From the NCBI GenBank assembly GCA_018241995.1, contig JAFECT010000003.1, forward strand, positions 186,001 through 250,000: a stretch of 64,000 nucleotides of DNA, in the 5' to 3' direction. The DNA comes from Pseudomonadota bacterium (lineage in GTDB: Bacteria; Pseudomonadota; Alphaproteobacteria; Caulobacterales; Caulobacteraceae). Positions 19,263-28,416 of the stretch are shown piece after piece. A model generated the notes under the pieces. The model ran no database searches, was not told the origin of the DNA, and saw nothing but the letters and a program-made list of their open reading frames with translations. Every line of letters starts with the position of its first letter. Position 1 is the first letter of the stretch. The position numbers and the translations under genes were made by a program.

Positions 19263-19281
19263 TATGCTCAATATGAGCATA
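19263..19281. promoter_or_regulatory. nad operon operator 1 (TATGCTCA-N3-TGAGCATA)
   Basis: Perfect 8-3-8 inverted repeat starting 15 nt before the nadA ATG. A second near-identical copy lies 62 bp upstream. NadQ-type repressors of nadABC are described in other Alphaproteobacteria; assigning these sites to such a protein is inference. Confidence 0.7.
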
Positions 19282-19324
19282 AGTAGGGTCCGAAAAAGCG
19301 CCGGACCAGAGGCGACCGGCGACT

Positions 19325-19343
19325 TATGCTGAAAGTGAGCATA
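19325..19343. promoter_or_regulatory. nad operon operator 2 (TATGCTGA-N3-TGAGCATA)
   Basis: Same dyad as at 19263 with one mismatch between arms. Centre-to-centre spacing of 62 bp is close to six helical turns, so two dimers could sit on the same DNA face, probably flanking the nadA promoter. Confidence 0.65.
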
Positions 19344-19479
19344 TCCGGGCGGACGAAGAAGGCAAGCATTACCGCGATCACGGATTGTAAGGGCGAGGGG
19401 CGCTTGAGCGCTTGGTTGGCCTCGCAGGGACGATTTCTCTACAAGGCCAGACCCTGACCGGTGAAAATGGAATGAGCCG

Positions 19480-19947
19480 ATGCGGTCCTACCTTGCGTTT
19501 GCGACGTGGTCCTTCCTGGCGGGCGTGGGGATCCCGCTGATCGGGGTCTTGAACAGCGGCATCTCTCGCAGCGTCGGCAATCCGTTCGCGGCGACGACCA
19601 TCACCTTCGCGGTCGCGATGATCGTCGCCGCCGCGATCACTATCCCGCTGCACGGCGTGCCCACCCTGGCCCAATTGAAGGCGGCGCCGGCCATCGGCTA
19701 CGGCGCCGGCCTTCTGATCGGCTTCTACGCGCTCTCCGCCACCGTGATCATCCCGCGTTTCGGGGCGGCCAGCTTCATCGCGTTCATCCTGATCGCCCAA
19801 CTCGTGGGATCGACCCTGATCGATCAGTTCGGATTGTTCGGGATGACGCGCCGCCCTGTCGATATCCTGCGCGTGAGCGGTCTGATCGTGATCGTCATCG
19901 GCATCGCCCTGATGGAGGCGGCCAATTTGAGGAAGGCTTCCGCCTAG
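19480..19947 (+). CDS. DMT family transporter of the DUF606/YdcZ type
   Basis: A 155-residue protein with five membrane helices and almost no loops: FLAGVGIPLIGVLNSGISRSVGNPFAATTITFAVAMIVAA, then YGAGLLIGFYALSATVIIPRFGAASFIAFILIAQL and a last helix GLIVIVIGIALM. This is the half-size DMT permease family that acts as homo- or heterodimers. Substrate unknown. It is divergent from nadA but lies beyond both operators, so any link to NAD metabolism is untested. Confidence 0.85.
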   Translation: MRSYLAFATWSFLAGVGIPLIGVLNSGISRSVGNPFAATTITFAVAMIVAAAITIPLHGVPTLAQLKAAPAIGYGAGLLIGFYALSATVIIPRFGAASFIAFILIAQLVGSTLIDQFGLFGMTRRPVDILRVSGLIVIVIGIALMEAANLRKASA

Positions 19948-19992
19948 CCCAGGCGGCCGCCGGCCGTCTTGCGCGGCAGGCCGGCTCGGAGT

Positions 19993-22900
19993 TCACCCTA
20001 CCTCTGCCCCGCGCCGCATCCCCTGCAGCACCGCGGCCAGTTCCGCCTCGGCGTAGGGCTTCTTCAGGAACGGCCAGGGGGCGGCGCTGAGCGCCTCGTC
20101 GATGGCGTCGCCGGCATAGCCGGAGGTCAGCAGCACCTGCAGGCCGGGGCGCAGCTTCACCGCCTCGCGGGCCAGCTCCACGCCGTTGACCCCGCCGGGC
20201 ATGATCACGTCGGTGAGCAGGAGGTCGAAGGGCGCGTCGCTGTTCAGGCGCTCGAGCGCCGGGGCTGCGGAGTCGGCGCGCTCGATGGTGTGGCCTAGGT
20301 CGCCCAGCATGGTCTCGGCGATGGCGCCCACGGCCGGGTCGTCCTCGACCAGCAGCACGCGCAGGGAGGCGCCGGCGCGGCGGGAGCTCGGCGCAGGCTT
20401 GGGCTGGGCGTCGGCGCCGGCCTCGGCGACCGGAAGGAAGACGGTGATGGTCGTGCCTTCTCCGGGCCGGCTTTCGATGGTCACGCCGCCGCCGGACTGG
20501 CGGGCGAAGCCGTAGACCTGGCTGAGGCCCAGGCCGGTGCCCTTGCCGACCGGCTTGGTGGTGAAGAAGGGCTCAAAGGCGCGCGCGGCGACCTCGGGCG
20601 GCATGCCCGAGCCCGTGTCGCGCACGGACACTGCGACGTAGCGGCCGGGCGGGGCCTCGAAGGCCGAGCCGTCCTTGATGTCCCGCACAGCGCTCTCGAC
20701 GGCGATGGTCCCGCCCGCCGGCGTCGCGTCGCGCGCGTTGACCACCAGGTTCAGAAGCGTCGCCTCGAACTGGCCGGGGTCGACGCGCACCACCGCGGCC
20801 TTGGCGGCGGAGACGTCGAAGGCGACCTCCTCGCCGATCGCGCGGCGCAGCAGGGGCTCGGTCTCGCGCACCAGGTGGTTCACATCGATGACCTCGGGGC
20901 GCAGGGCCTGCCGTCGCGAGAAGGCCAGGAGCTGGTGAGTGAGGCGCTCGCCGCGGCGGGCGGCGGCCATGGCGGCCTCGGCCATGCGCTCGCGCTTCTT
21001 CTCGTCGCCGGGGTGCTTCAGGATCATGTCGAGCGCCCCGATCACGACCGTCAGCAGGTTGTTGAAGTCGTGCGCGACCCCGCCGGTCAGGCGGCCTACA
21101 GCCTCGATCTTCTGGGCGTGGGCCAGAGCGGCCTCGGCCTGCGCCTTCTGCTCAAGCGCGGCGTCGACGCGCTCGGCCAAGAGGTCGTTGATGTGCTGCA
21201 GGTCCTGGGCCGCCTGCTTGGCCTCGGTCACGTCGAAGGCCACGCCGATGAAGCCGATGTGCTCCCCGTCCGGCCCGAAACGCGGCTGGGAGAAGGAGCG
21301 GAGCCAGCGCCATTCGCCGTCGGCGCGGCGATAGCGCGCTTCCAGGGTGAAGGGCTTGTGCGAGGCCTCGCCGGCGATCTGCTCGGCGCGGATGCGAGGG
21401 CCGTCGTCGGGGTGGACCAGGTCGCGCCAGTCCTCGGCCAGCGCCTCGTCGTAGGAGACCTCAAGATAGTCGACATAGGCCTTGTTGACGAACTCGCGCG
21501 CGCCGCCCGGGCGGCTGACCCACATGGGCACCGGCGCGCTGTCGGCGATCAGGCGGAAGCGCTGTTCGCTCTCACGCAGGGCCGCCTCGGCCTTGCGGGT
21601 CTCGGTCAGGTCGATGATGACGGCCACAGCGCCGGTGACGTCGCCGGCGGAATCTATCATCGGCGACACGCTGGCCGAGGCCCAGACGGCGGATCCGTCG
21701 CGCCGGCGATAGCGCTTCACGACAGCATAGGGCCTGCGCGCGGTGCGAAGCTGCGTAAACCGTTCCTCGCTCTCGGCCTGGTCGTCGGGCCAGGTGATCT
21801 CCTTGACGGCGCTTCCCACGAGCGCGTCCGGCTCGGCTCCGAGCATGCGCGCGAAGCGCTCGTTGATCATCTCGATGCGCCCGTCGATGTCGGTGCGGAC
21901 CATCCCTGCGGCGGCCTGGTCGAACATGGCCCGCAGCTGCTGGCGGCTTGCCTCAATGGCGGCCTGGGCGGCGCGCTCTTCGGTGATATCGAGGTTGGCC
22001 CCGATCATGCCCAGGAACTCGCCGTCCGCGCCGAAGCGGGGCTGGGCGATCGTCTGCAGCAGCCGCCAGTCGCCGGCGGCGTTGCGATAGCGGGCTTCAA
22101 CAGTGAAGGGCGCGCGGGCGGCCATCGCCTTCCCGAACGGTTCGAACAGCGCCGGCGCGTCGTCCGGATGCAGGGTGGATTCCCACGAGAATTCCGACAG
22201 GTCGGCGTCGGGCGCGATGCCCCAGGTTTCGCGCTGGGCGCTGTTCAGATAGAGGCAGCGACCCTCGGGGTCGCCCATCCACAGATTGATCGGCACGCTG
22301 TCGGCGATCAGGCGGAAACGCTGCTCGCTTTCAGCCAGGGCCGCCTGGGCGCGGGCGCGGTCGAGCGCGGACCAGACGCGTGCGGCGGTCTCGGCGACCA
22401 GCTCGACCTCGTCCTCGGTCCAGGCGCGAGGCTCGGCCTGCGTCAGTCCCAGTCCGGCGACCAGCCTGCCGTCCCTCACCAGCGGTGCGACCAGCAGGGC
22501 TCCGATGCCGAGGGCTTTCAGCGCGCTGGTGTCCAGCCGATGTTCTCTGGAGATGTCGTCCAGGCGGATCGGCTTGCGCGAGCGGAAGGCGCCGGCGACG
22601 TCCAGGCCAAAAGCGCCGAGCTCGTGGATCGGGCCGACGTCAGGCAGGGCCTGGCCGTCGCGCGCCCAACGATGCACCACATGGGCGAACTGCTCGTCCT
22701 CGCTGAGCTCGGCATAGAAGGCCTTGTCAGCGCCCAGTTCCTGGCCCAGGCGGTCGACGACGGCGGTGAGCACCTCTGCGGGGGTGGCCAAGGCGCCGAC
22801 CTCGTCGCCGAGTTCGAGCAGGAAGCGCTCGCGTCGCGCCTGCGCCGAAAGCGCGGCCTGGCTGGCGTGGATCTCGGTGATATCGAAGGCGATGCCGACA

Positions 22901-24063
22901 TAGCCCACGAAGGCCCCGTCGGCGCCGAAGCGCGGCTGCGAATAGGCGCGGATCCAGCGCCATTGTCCGGTCGCGTTGCGGAAGCGGGCTTCGAAATCAT
23001 AGGCCAGGTGGCGAGAACGCGCCTCGACGCGGCCGTCCAGCATCGGCTGCAGGTCGTCCGGGTGAATCCGGTCGCGCCAGCCGTCGCCGACCAGGGCGCC
23101 GCGTTCGGCGGCGAAGAAGTCGAGCATGGCCTTGTTGACGAACTCGATGCCGCCTTCTGGGCCGGTCACCCAGATCGGCGCCGGCGCGCTGTCGGCCATG
23201 GCGCGGAAGCGCTCCTCGCTCTCGCGCAGCGCGGCTTCGCTTTCGCGCAGGGTGGCCTCGGCGCGCTTGCGCTCGGTGACGTCCTGGTTGACGCCGATGG
23301 TGCGCCGGGCCTTGCCGTCCGGCCCCAGCTGCACCTCACCGCGGACATAGAGCCAGCGCTCGGCGCCGTCGCTGTCGCGGATGATGCGGTACTCGGCCTC
23401 GTAGACCCGGCCCGAAGCCAGGGCCGCGTCGTTGGAGGCGCGCACCATCGCCCGGTCGTCCGGATGCACGCGCTGCAGCAGCACCTCGCGGTCGGTGGCG
23501 ACCTCGCGTGTCACGCCCCAGTTCTTGAGGAAGCCCTCGGACAGGTAGGCCTCGCCGGTCTCGATGTTCCAGTCGAATACGCCGAAGCCGGCCACGTCCT
23601 GCGCCAGGCGCATGCGCTGTTCATTGGTCTGCAGCGCGGCGTGCTCCTCGCGCTCCTGGCTCATCACCGCGCGCAGCTTGCGCAGGGTCTCGCGCAGGAT
23701 CACGCCGGTCCAGGCGATGAACCCGGCGCCGGCCAGGAAGATGGCGGAGCGGATGCTCAGGTCGATCCAGTCGGCGCCGGGCGCTTCCACGCCGACGAGG
23801 CCGAAGACCAGGGCCATGCTCAGCGCCAGGGATATGGCCGCTCCGCGCCAGCCGGCCCAGATCGCGGCGGCGACCACGACGGGGTAGTAGGTGAGGTAGG
23901 TCGAAGGTTGGTGGATGAAGGCCACCACCACGAAGCGCGCGGCGAGGGCGACGGCTATCAGCATCAGTGAGATGCCGATGGCGCGCGGCCAGGACCGGCC
24001 GTCGGAGGACGCCATCCTGCGAAGGAGTGAGGCCGGTGTCAGCGGTTCCAGGCTCATGGACAC
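19993..24063 (-). CDS. Hybrid sensor histidine kinase with multiple PAS domains, a GAF domain and a receiver
   Basis: A 1356-residue protein. Residues about 28-122 form four membrane helices. PAS/PAC units follow at roughly 148-272 and 285-405, then a GAF domain (about 410-570), then three more PAS/PAC units (about 580-700, 710-830, 835-960), each ending in an (I/V)xxD(I/V/L)TE-type linker. HisKA with phosphoacceptor His in GGVAHDFNN is near 1010, HATPase (NLVVNARDAT, DTGSGMPPEV, GKGTGLGLS) near 1100-1215, and a C-terminal receiver with phospho-acceptor Asp in LLLTDVIMPGG. GTG start at 24063 with AGGG upstream; ATG 24057 is the alternative. Signal and output partner unknown. Confidence 0.93.
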   Translation of the reverse strand: MSMSLEPLTPASLLRRMASSDGRSWPRAIGISLMLIAVALAARFVVVAFIHQPSTYLTYYPVVVAAAIWAGWRGAAISLALSMALVFGLVGVEAPGADWIDLSIRSAIFLAGAGFIAWTGVILRETLRKLRAVMSQEREEHAALQTNEQRMRLAQDVAGFGVFDWNIETGEAYLSEGFLKNWGVTREVATDREVLLQRVHPDDRAMVRASNDAALASGRVYEAEYRIIRDSDGAERWLYVRGEVQLGPDGKARRTIGVNQDVTERKRAEATLRESEAALRESEERFRAMADSAPAPIWVTGPEGGIEFVNKAMLDFFAAERGALVGDGWRDRIHPDDLQPMLDGRVEARSRHLAYDFEARFRNATGQWRWIRAYSQPRFGADGAFVGYVGIAFDITEIHASQAALSAQARRERFLLELGDEVGALATPAEVLTAVVDRLGQELGADKAFYAELSEDEQFAHVVHRWARDGQALPDVGPIHELGAFGLDVAGAFRSRKPIRLDDISREHRLDTSALKALGIGALLVAPLVRDGRLVAGLGLTQAEPRAWTEDEVELVAETAARVWSALDRARAQAALAESEQRFRLIADSVPINLWMGDPEGRCLYLNSAQRETWGIAPDADLSEFSWESTLHPDDAPALFEPFGKAMAARAPFTVEARYRNAAGDWRLLQTIAQPRFGADGEFLGMIGANLDITEERAAQAAIEASRQQLRAMFDQAAAGMVRTDIDGRIEMINERFARMLGAEPDALVGSAVKEITWPDDQAESEERFTQLRTARRPYAVVKRYRRRDGSAVWASASVSPMIDSAGDVTGAVAVIIDLTETRKAEAALRESEQRFRLIADSAPVPMWVSRPGGAREFVNKAYVDYLEVSYDEALAEDWRDLVHPDDGPRIRAEQIAGEASHKPFTLEARYRRADGEWRWLRSFSQPRFGPDGEHIGFIGVAFDVTEAKQAAQDLQHINDLLAERVDAALEQKAQAEAALAHAQKIEAVGRLTGGVAHDFNNLLTVVIGALDMILKHPGDEKKRERMAEAAMAAARRGERLTHQLLAFSRRQALRPEVIDVNHLVRETEPLLRRAIGEEVAFDVSAAKAAVVRVDPGQFEATLLNLVVNARDATPAGGTIAVESAVRDIKDGSAFEAPPGRYVAVSVRDTGSGMPPEVAARAFEPFFTTKPVGKGTGLGLSQVYGFARQSGGGVTIESRPGEGTTITVFLPVAEAGADAQPKPAPSSRRAGASLRVLLVEDDPAVGAIAETMLGDLGHTIERADSAAPALERLNSDAPFDLLLTDVIMPGGVNGVELAREAVKLRPGLQVLLTSGYAGDAIDEALSAAPWPFLKKPYAEAELAAVLQGMRRGAEVG

Positions 24064-24269
24064 GAAGTCACCCTAGTCGCACTGCCCGCGCCCGGCCACA
24101 GCGCAGTACGGCTCCGCTTTGTCCCCAGTTTCGCCCACAAGTTTCCGCATCACCGCCGGGCTCCGCGCTGGCGTGCGGATGCGGGTTCGCGCCATAGCGG
24201 GAACGCCGTCTCGCGCCGGCCGGTTGTCCGTTCGCTCCCGACATTCCGCGTTCCAGAAGGCCTCCCCTG

Positions 24270-25988
24270 ATGCTCGTCCGCCGCGATGGCCTGCGCCTTG
24301 CCGACACCCGCGCCGAGATCGACCGGCTGGACGCCCTGCTGCGCCGCCTCTGCGATCAGGACGGGCGCGACCTGGCGGTCGAGGCCCTGATCGAGGCCGG
24401 GGCGCTGGAGGCCGCCGTCGCCGACGCGCTCAATCCGGACCGCGACGGTTTCACCGCGCGCGACGGAACGTGGCGCACGGTAACGCTGGAAACGGCCAAG
24501 CTGTTCCGCGCCTCACGCCGGGGGGAACCTGACAAGGCGCGCGCGGCGGCGAAGAAGGCGCGCAAGGCCCTGGCCGAAGCGATCCGCCTGCGCTTGCCCG
24601 ACAGCCTGAGCATCGAGACGGCGGACGGCTACGCTTGGCGCGGCCTCTATCCTGAAACCTATCTCGAAGCGGCGGAGCGCTTCCTGGCGTCGAGCGCGCC
24701 GATCTCGACCGTGGTCGTCGGCCTGCGCGGCGTGGGCGCCAGCCTGTCGGCGGTGGTCGCCGCAGCGCTGGAGGCCGGCGGACGCGATACCGAGAGCGTG
24801 ACCGTCCGCGCTCACGAGGTCGCCGAGGGCCGGATGGTGCGCTTCGACGAGCGGCTGGCAGGGCGGCTGGGTCGCCGGGCGCAGGCCGGCGCCTGGTTCC
24901 TGCTGGTCGACGACGGGCCGGGCAGCACCGGCGCCTCGTTCGCGGCCGCCGCGGAGGCGCTGAATGGCATCGGCGCGCGCGACGAACAGATCGTGTTGTT
25001 CCCGGGCCTGGCCGCCGAGGGCGCCAAGTTGCGCTCGGCCGAGGCGCGCGCGCGCTGGGGGCGGCATCGCAAGCTGCAGGTGGGCTTCGAGGCGATGCGC
25101 GACAGCCTGGCCCCGGGCCTGGAGCGGTCGCGCGACCTTTCGCGCGGGCTGTGGCGCGAGGTGCTGAAGGCCAACCTGGGCCGCCCGGTCACCGCGCCCC
25201 AGCATGAGCGGCGCAAGTACCTGTCGCCGGACGGCGCGACCCTGTTTCGCTACGCCGGGTTGGGCCGTTCCGGGCGTGAGCGGCTGGAGCGAGCGGGGCG
25301 GCTGGCGGAGGCCGGCTTCACGCCGGAGCCCAAGAGCTTCGCCGATGGCTTCCTGGCCGAGGAATTCGTCTCCGGCCGGTCCCTGCACGGCCGCCGCCGC
25401 GACCCGGCCGACATCGCGCACGCCGCGCGCTATCTCGGCTGGCTGGGCCGCTACGCACGGACGGGCGCGGCGCTGACCGGCGAAGAGCTGACCCCGATGA
25501 TCCTGCGCAATGTGCAGCAGTCGCTGGGGGAGGAAGGCCTGTCGCGGCTGGTGGGCCTGGAGGCTTGGCCCGCGCGCCTGGCCGGCGCGCCGGCGGTGGC
25601 CATCGACGGACGCCTGGCGCCGCACGAGTGGATCCGGTCGGAGCGGGGCCTGCTCAAGACCGATGCGCTCGACCACCACGACGACCGCTTCATGCCCGGG
25701 CCGACCGACATCGCCTGGGACGTGGCCGGGTTCTCGGTGGAGTGGGGCCTGGACGCCGGCGCCGCGCGCGACTTCGCGGCGGCGGTCGCCATCGAGGCTG
25801 CGGACGCGACGCTCGACCGCCGCCTGCCGTTCTACGAGACCGCCTATCTCGCCTTCCGCACCGGCTTCACCCATGAGGCCGCCGAGGCCCTGCCCGAGGG
25901 CTCCGACCGGCGCGGCCTACGCCGCCAGGCGGCGCGCTATCGCGCGCGGCTCGATCAGGCGCTCGATCGCATGCAGGCGTTCGGCTAG
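24270..25988 (+). CDS. Phosphoribosyltransferase-like domain fused to a kinase-like (APH-type) domain, unknown function
   Basis: A 572-residue protein that I cannot place in a named family. Residues 1-135 are helical and Arg/Ala-rich. Residues 140-260 look like a type I phosphoribosyltransferase: a VVGLRGVGAS strand-loop at 149-158 and the PRPP-loop signature FLLVDDGPGSTGAS at 210-223. Residues 310-490 resemble an aminoglycoside-phosphotransferase-like fold: YLSPDGATLFRYAG, hinge-like AEEFVSGRSL at 363-372, KTDALDHHDD at 463-472 in the place of the catalytic loop, and DIAWDVAGF at 480-488 in the place of the metal-binding motif. It stands alone 26 nt before an aldo/keto reductase. A nucleotide-linked or stress function is a guess. 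Confidence 0.7.
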   Translation: MLVRRDGLRLADTRAEIDRLDALLRRLCDQDGRDLAVEALIEAGALEAAVADALNPDRDGFTARDGTWRTVTLETAKLFRASRRGEPDKARAAAKKARKALAEAIRLRLPDSLSIETADGYAWRGLYPETYLEAAERFLASSAPISTVVVGLRGVGASLSAVVAAALEAGGRDTESVTVRAHEVAEGRMVRFDERLAGRLGRRAQAGAWFLLVDDGPGSTGASFAAAAEALNGIGARDEQIVLFPGLAAEGAKLRSAEARARWGRHRKLQVGFEAMRDSLAPGLERSRDLSRGLWREVLKANLGRPVTAPQHERRKYLSPDGATLFRYAGLGRSGRERLERAGRLAEAGFTPEPKSFADGFLAEEFVSGRSLHGRRRDPADIAHAARYLGWLGRYARTGAALTGEELTPMILRNVQQSLGEEGLSRLVGLEAWPARLAGAPAVAIDGRLAPHEWIRSERGLLKTDALDHHDDRFMPGPTDIAWDVAGFSVEWGLDAGAARDFAAAVAIEAADATLDRRLPFYETAYLAFRTGFTHEAAEALPEGSDRRGLRRQAARYRARLDQALDRMQAFG

Positions 25989-26014
25989 TCCGCCGCCAAG
26001 TCAGGAGAGTCCCC

Positions 26015-26977
26015 ATGACCGCCGCCCCCGCCAAGCGTCCGCTCGGACGATCCGGCATCGAGATCGCGCCCCTGGTGTTCGGCGGCAACGTCTTCGGCTG
26101 GACCGCCGATGAGCCGACCTCGTTCAGCCTGCTCGACGCTTTCATGGCGGCCGGCTTCAACGCCGTGGATACGGCGGAGGCCTATTCGAGCTGGGTTCCC
26201 GGCCACAAGGGCGGCGAGTCCGAGACGATCATCGGCAGGTGGCTGAAGCGGCGCGGCCGTCGCGACGACGTGGTGATCTGCACCAAGGTCGGCTGGCATC
26301 AGGGCGACCAGCCGGGCCTGTTGAAGCGCGCCAACATCATCCGCGGCGCCGAGGATTCCCTGAAGCGGCTGCAGACCGACTACATCGACCTCTACCAGTC
26401 GCACTCGGACGATCCCGAGACGCCGCTGGAGGAGACGCTGGGGGCCTACGCGACCCTGATCGAGCAGGGCAAGGTCAGGGCCATCGGCTGCTCCAACTAC
26501 TCCGCCGCGCGGCTGAATCAGGCGCTGGAGATTTCGGCGCGCGACGGCCTTCCCCGGTATGAAAGCGTGCAGCCGCCCTACAACCTCTATCAGCGCCAGG
26601 GCTTCGAAGCCGAGCTCCAGCCGCTGGTCGAGGCGGAGCAGGTGGGGGTGATCAGCTACTACGCCCTGGCCGCGGGCTTCCTGACCGGCAAGTACCGCTC
26701 CGAGGCCGACAAGGCCAAGAGCGCGCGGGGCGCCGGGATGCACCGGTTCATGGACGCCCGCGGGTTCAGGATCCTCGACGCGATGGACAAGGTCGCGGCG
26801 GCGCACGGCGTGCCGGTGGCCCAGGTCGCCATCGCCTGGATCGTGGCCAAGCCCGCCATCACCGCGCCCATCGCCAGCGCGACGAGCCTTGAGCAGTTCG
26901 CGGATCTGGCGGCCGCGGTGCGGCTGACGCTGAGCGCAGATGAGATGCAGCAATTGGACCAAGCAAGCGCCTACTGA
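26015..26977 (+). CDS. Aldo/keto reductase
   Basis: NADPH-dependent carbonyl reductase of the AKR superfamily, 320 residues. The (beta/alpha)8 landmarks are present: FNAVDTAEAYSSW with catalytic Asp and Tyr, VVICTKVGWH with catalytic Lys, IDLYQSHSDDP with catalytic His, AIGCSNYSAARL, and the C-terminal cofactor segment APIASATSLEQF. It belongs to the YajO/YghZ-like group rather than the short AKRs. ATG 26015 is preceded by AGGAGAG. Physiological substrate unknown. Confidence 0.92.
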   Translation: MTAAPAKRPLGRSGIEIAPLVFGGNVFGWTADEPTSFSLLDAFMAAGFNAVDTAEAYSSWVPGHKGGESETIIGRWLKRRGRRDDVVICTKVGWHQGDQPGLLKRANIIRGAEDSLKRLQTDYIDLYQSHSDDPETPLEETLGAYATLIEQGKVRAIGCSNYSAARLNQALEISARDGLPRYESVQPPYNLYQRQGFEAELQPLVEAEQVGVISYYALAAGFLTGKYRSEADKAKSARGAGMHRFMDARGFRILDAMDKVAAAHGVPVAQVAIAWIVAKPAITAPIASATSLEQFADLAAAVRLTLSADEMQQLDQASAY

Positions 26978-26998
26978 TCCCACAGGGGAGAAGGATCG

Positions 26999-27568
26999 CT
27001 AGGTTCCCGCCAGCTCCACCGTCGCCTCTTCGGCGCCCTCGCCGCCGTAGCGCAGCACGGCCTGCGACCCGGCCCGGGGCTCGAAGTGAGCGATGGCGGG
27101 GGAGACCATGTCGAAAATGGCGTCGGCGGAGGGACCCGCGATGACCCAGGTCCAGTAACCGCGTCCGAACGCGGCCTCCTCGACCTCGCCGGTGCGGGTG
27201 GATTCCAGCAGTTGCTCGATCAGGGTGTGAGCCTCGTGCAGGCGGGCGCGCTCCTCCGGCGCGCCGCGGGCGTCGTCGGAGAGCTTGAGGCGAATCTCCA
27301 CCTGCTCGGCCTGGGGGGCGAGGTCGCCCCTTGCGGCGGCGGCGCGCTGCATCAGGTTCTGAAACCATTCGCGTCCGAACCGCCAGACGATCGCGAATAC
27401 CAGGACGGCGCCTATCACCCAGAGTGGGTCTACCTTGGTCAGCACAGCCAGGGGCGAGCTCGGCGGTATGCGGGGCAGGGCGGCCAGGGCGTTGTGCTTG
27501 GGACTCGCGCGACCGCCTGCGGGAGCGTGTGTGGGGTTCCCGGCTGGACTGCTCGCCGGACTGCTCAT
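26999..27568 (-). CDS. Single-pass membrane protein of unknown function
   Basis: A 189-residue protein: Pro/Ser/Ala-rich N-terminal 40 residues, one membrane helix at about 48-64 (PLWVIGAVLVFAIVWRF), then a soluble alpha/beta domain with EIRLKLSDDARGAPEERARLHEAHTLIEQLL and GYWTWVIAGPSADAIFDMV. I do not recognise the family. Its ATG overlaps the ppk2 stop by 4 nt, so it is translated with the polyphosphate kinase. Confidence 0.7.
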   Translation of the reverse strand: MSSPASSPAGNPTHAPAGGRASPKHNALAALPRIPPSSPLAVLTKVDPLWVIGAVLVFAIVWRFGREWFQNLMQRAAAARGDLAPQAEQVEIRLKLSDDARGAPEERARLHEAHTLIEQLLESTRTGEVEEAAFGRGYWTWVIAGPSADAIFDMVSPAIAHFEPRAGSQAVLRYGGEGAEEATVELAGT

Positions 27569-28329
27569 GGCGCCAGCCGCCCATCCTCCAGCGCCGCCGC
27601 CTCAAAGGGGAACAGCACCTCCGGGTCGGGCCGCTCGACCTTCACCGACAGCTCGGGCGGATCCAGCGTGCGGATCAGGTGGCGGATCACGTTCAGACGC
27701 GCGGTCTTCTTGTGGTCGGCGCGCACGCAGGTCCAGGGCGCGACCGCGCTGTGGGTGCGCATCAGCATGTCGTTGCGCGCCTTGGAATAGTCGTCCCAGC
27801 GCTTCTGCGCCTCCTCGTCGAGCTTGCTGGTCTTCAACCGCTTCAGCGGATCGCTGCGGCGGGACTTCAGGCGCTTGGCCTGCTCCTCGCGCGAGATGTC
27901 GAGCCAAAGCTTGACCAGGATGATGCCGGACTCGACCAGCATGCGCTCGAAGTCCGGCGCATTGCGCAGGAACTCCTCCTGCTGCTGCTCGGTGGAGAAG
28001 CCCATGACCTTCTCGACGCCCGCGCGATTGTACCAGGAGCGGTTGAACAGCACCCACTCGCTGGTAGTCGGCAGCCGGTTCACATAACGCTGCAGCCACC
28101 ACTGGCCTTCCTCGCGGTTGGAAGGCTTGGGCAATGCGACCACGCGCGTGTTGCGGGCCGAGAGGTGCTCGGTGACGCGCCGGATGGTCCCGTCCTTGCC
28201 GGCGGCGTCGCGGCCTTCCAGCACGACGGCCATGCGCAGGCCCTTGTCCATGGCCCAGATCTGGGTGTCGACCAGGGCGGTCTGCAGGCGGACCAGGGTG
28301 TCTTCGTAGGACTCTTCGTGCTTGGACAT
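27565..28329 (-). CDS. ppk2: Polyphosphate kinase 2
   Basis: Transfers phosphate between polyphosphate and nucleoside diphosphates. The 254-residue single-domain (class I-like) protein has Walker A LEGRDAAGKDGTIRR, the conserved LPKPSNREEGQWWLQRYV, FNRSWYNRAGVEKVMGF with Walker B-like Arg/Asp residues following, and SRRSDPLKRLKTSKLD. First gene of a two-gene operon with a single-pass membrane protein. It should make GTP or ATP from stored polyphosphate under energy stress. Confidence 0.93.
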   Translation of the reverse strand: MSKHEESYEDTLVRLQTALVDTQIWAMDKGLRMAVVLEGRDAAGKDGTIRRVTEHLSARNTRVVALPKPSNREEGQWWLQRYVNRLPTTSEWVLFNRSWYNRAGVEKVMGFSTEQQQEEFLRNAPDFERMLVESGIILVKLWLDISREEQAKRLKSRRSDPLKRLKTSKLDEEAQKRWDDYSKARNDMLMRTHSAVAPWTCVRADHKKTARLNVIRHLIRTLDPPELSVKVERPDPEVLFPFEAAALEDGRLAP

Positions 28330-28416
28330 GGCTCATGAGGTTGGCGGGTTTCGGATGCGGGGGCAACGCCCGTGCGGCGCGCCCGATCCCTTCCAGCGGC
28401 CGCCGGCCAGCGGTAA

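Noticed and set aside
20875..23970. 1031-codon plus-strand open frame opposite the multi-PAS kinase
   Set aside because: A mirror of repeated PAS coding sequence. The composition (VGDQAEAL, RLGIG repeats) is what high GC3 coding gives in antisense.
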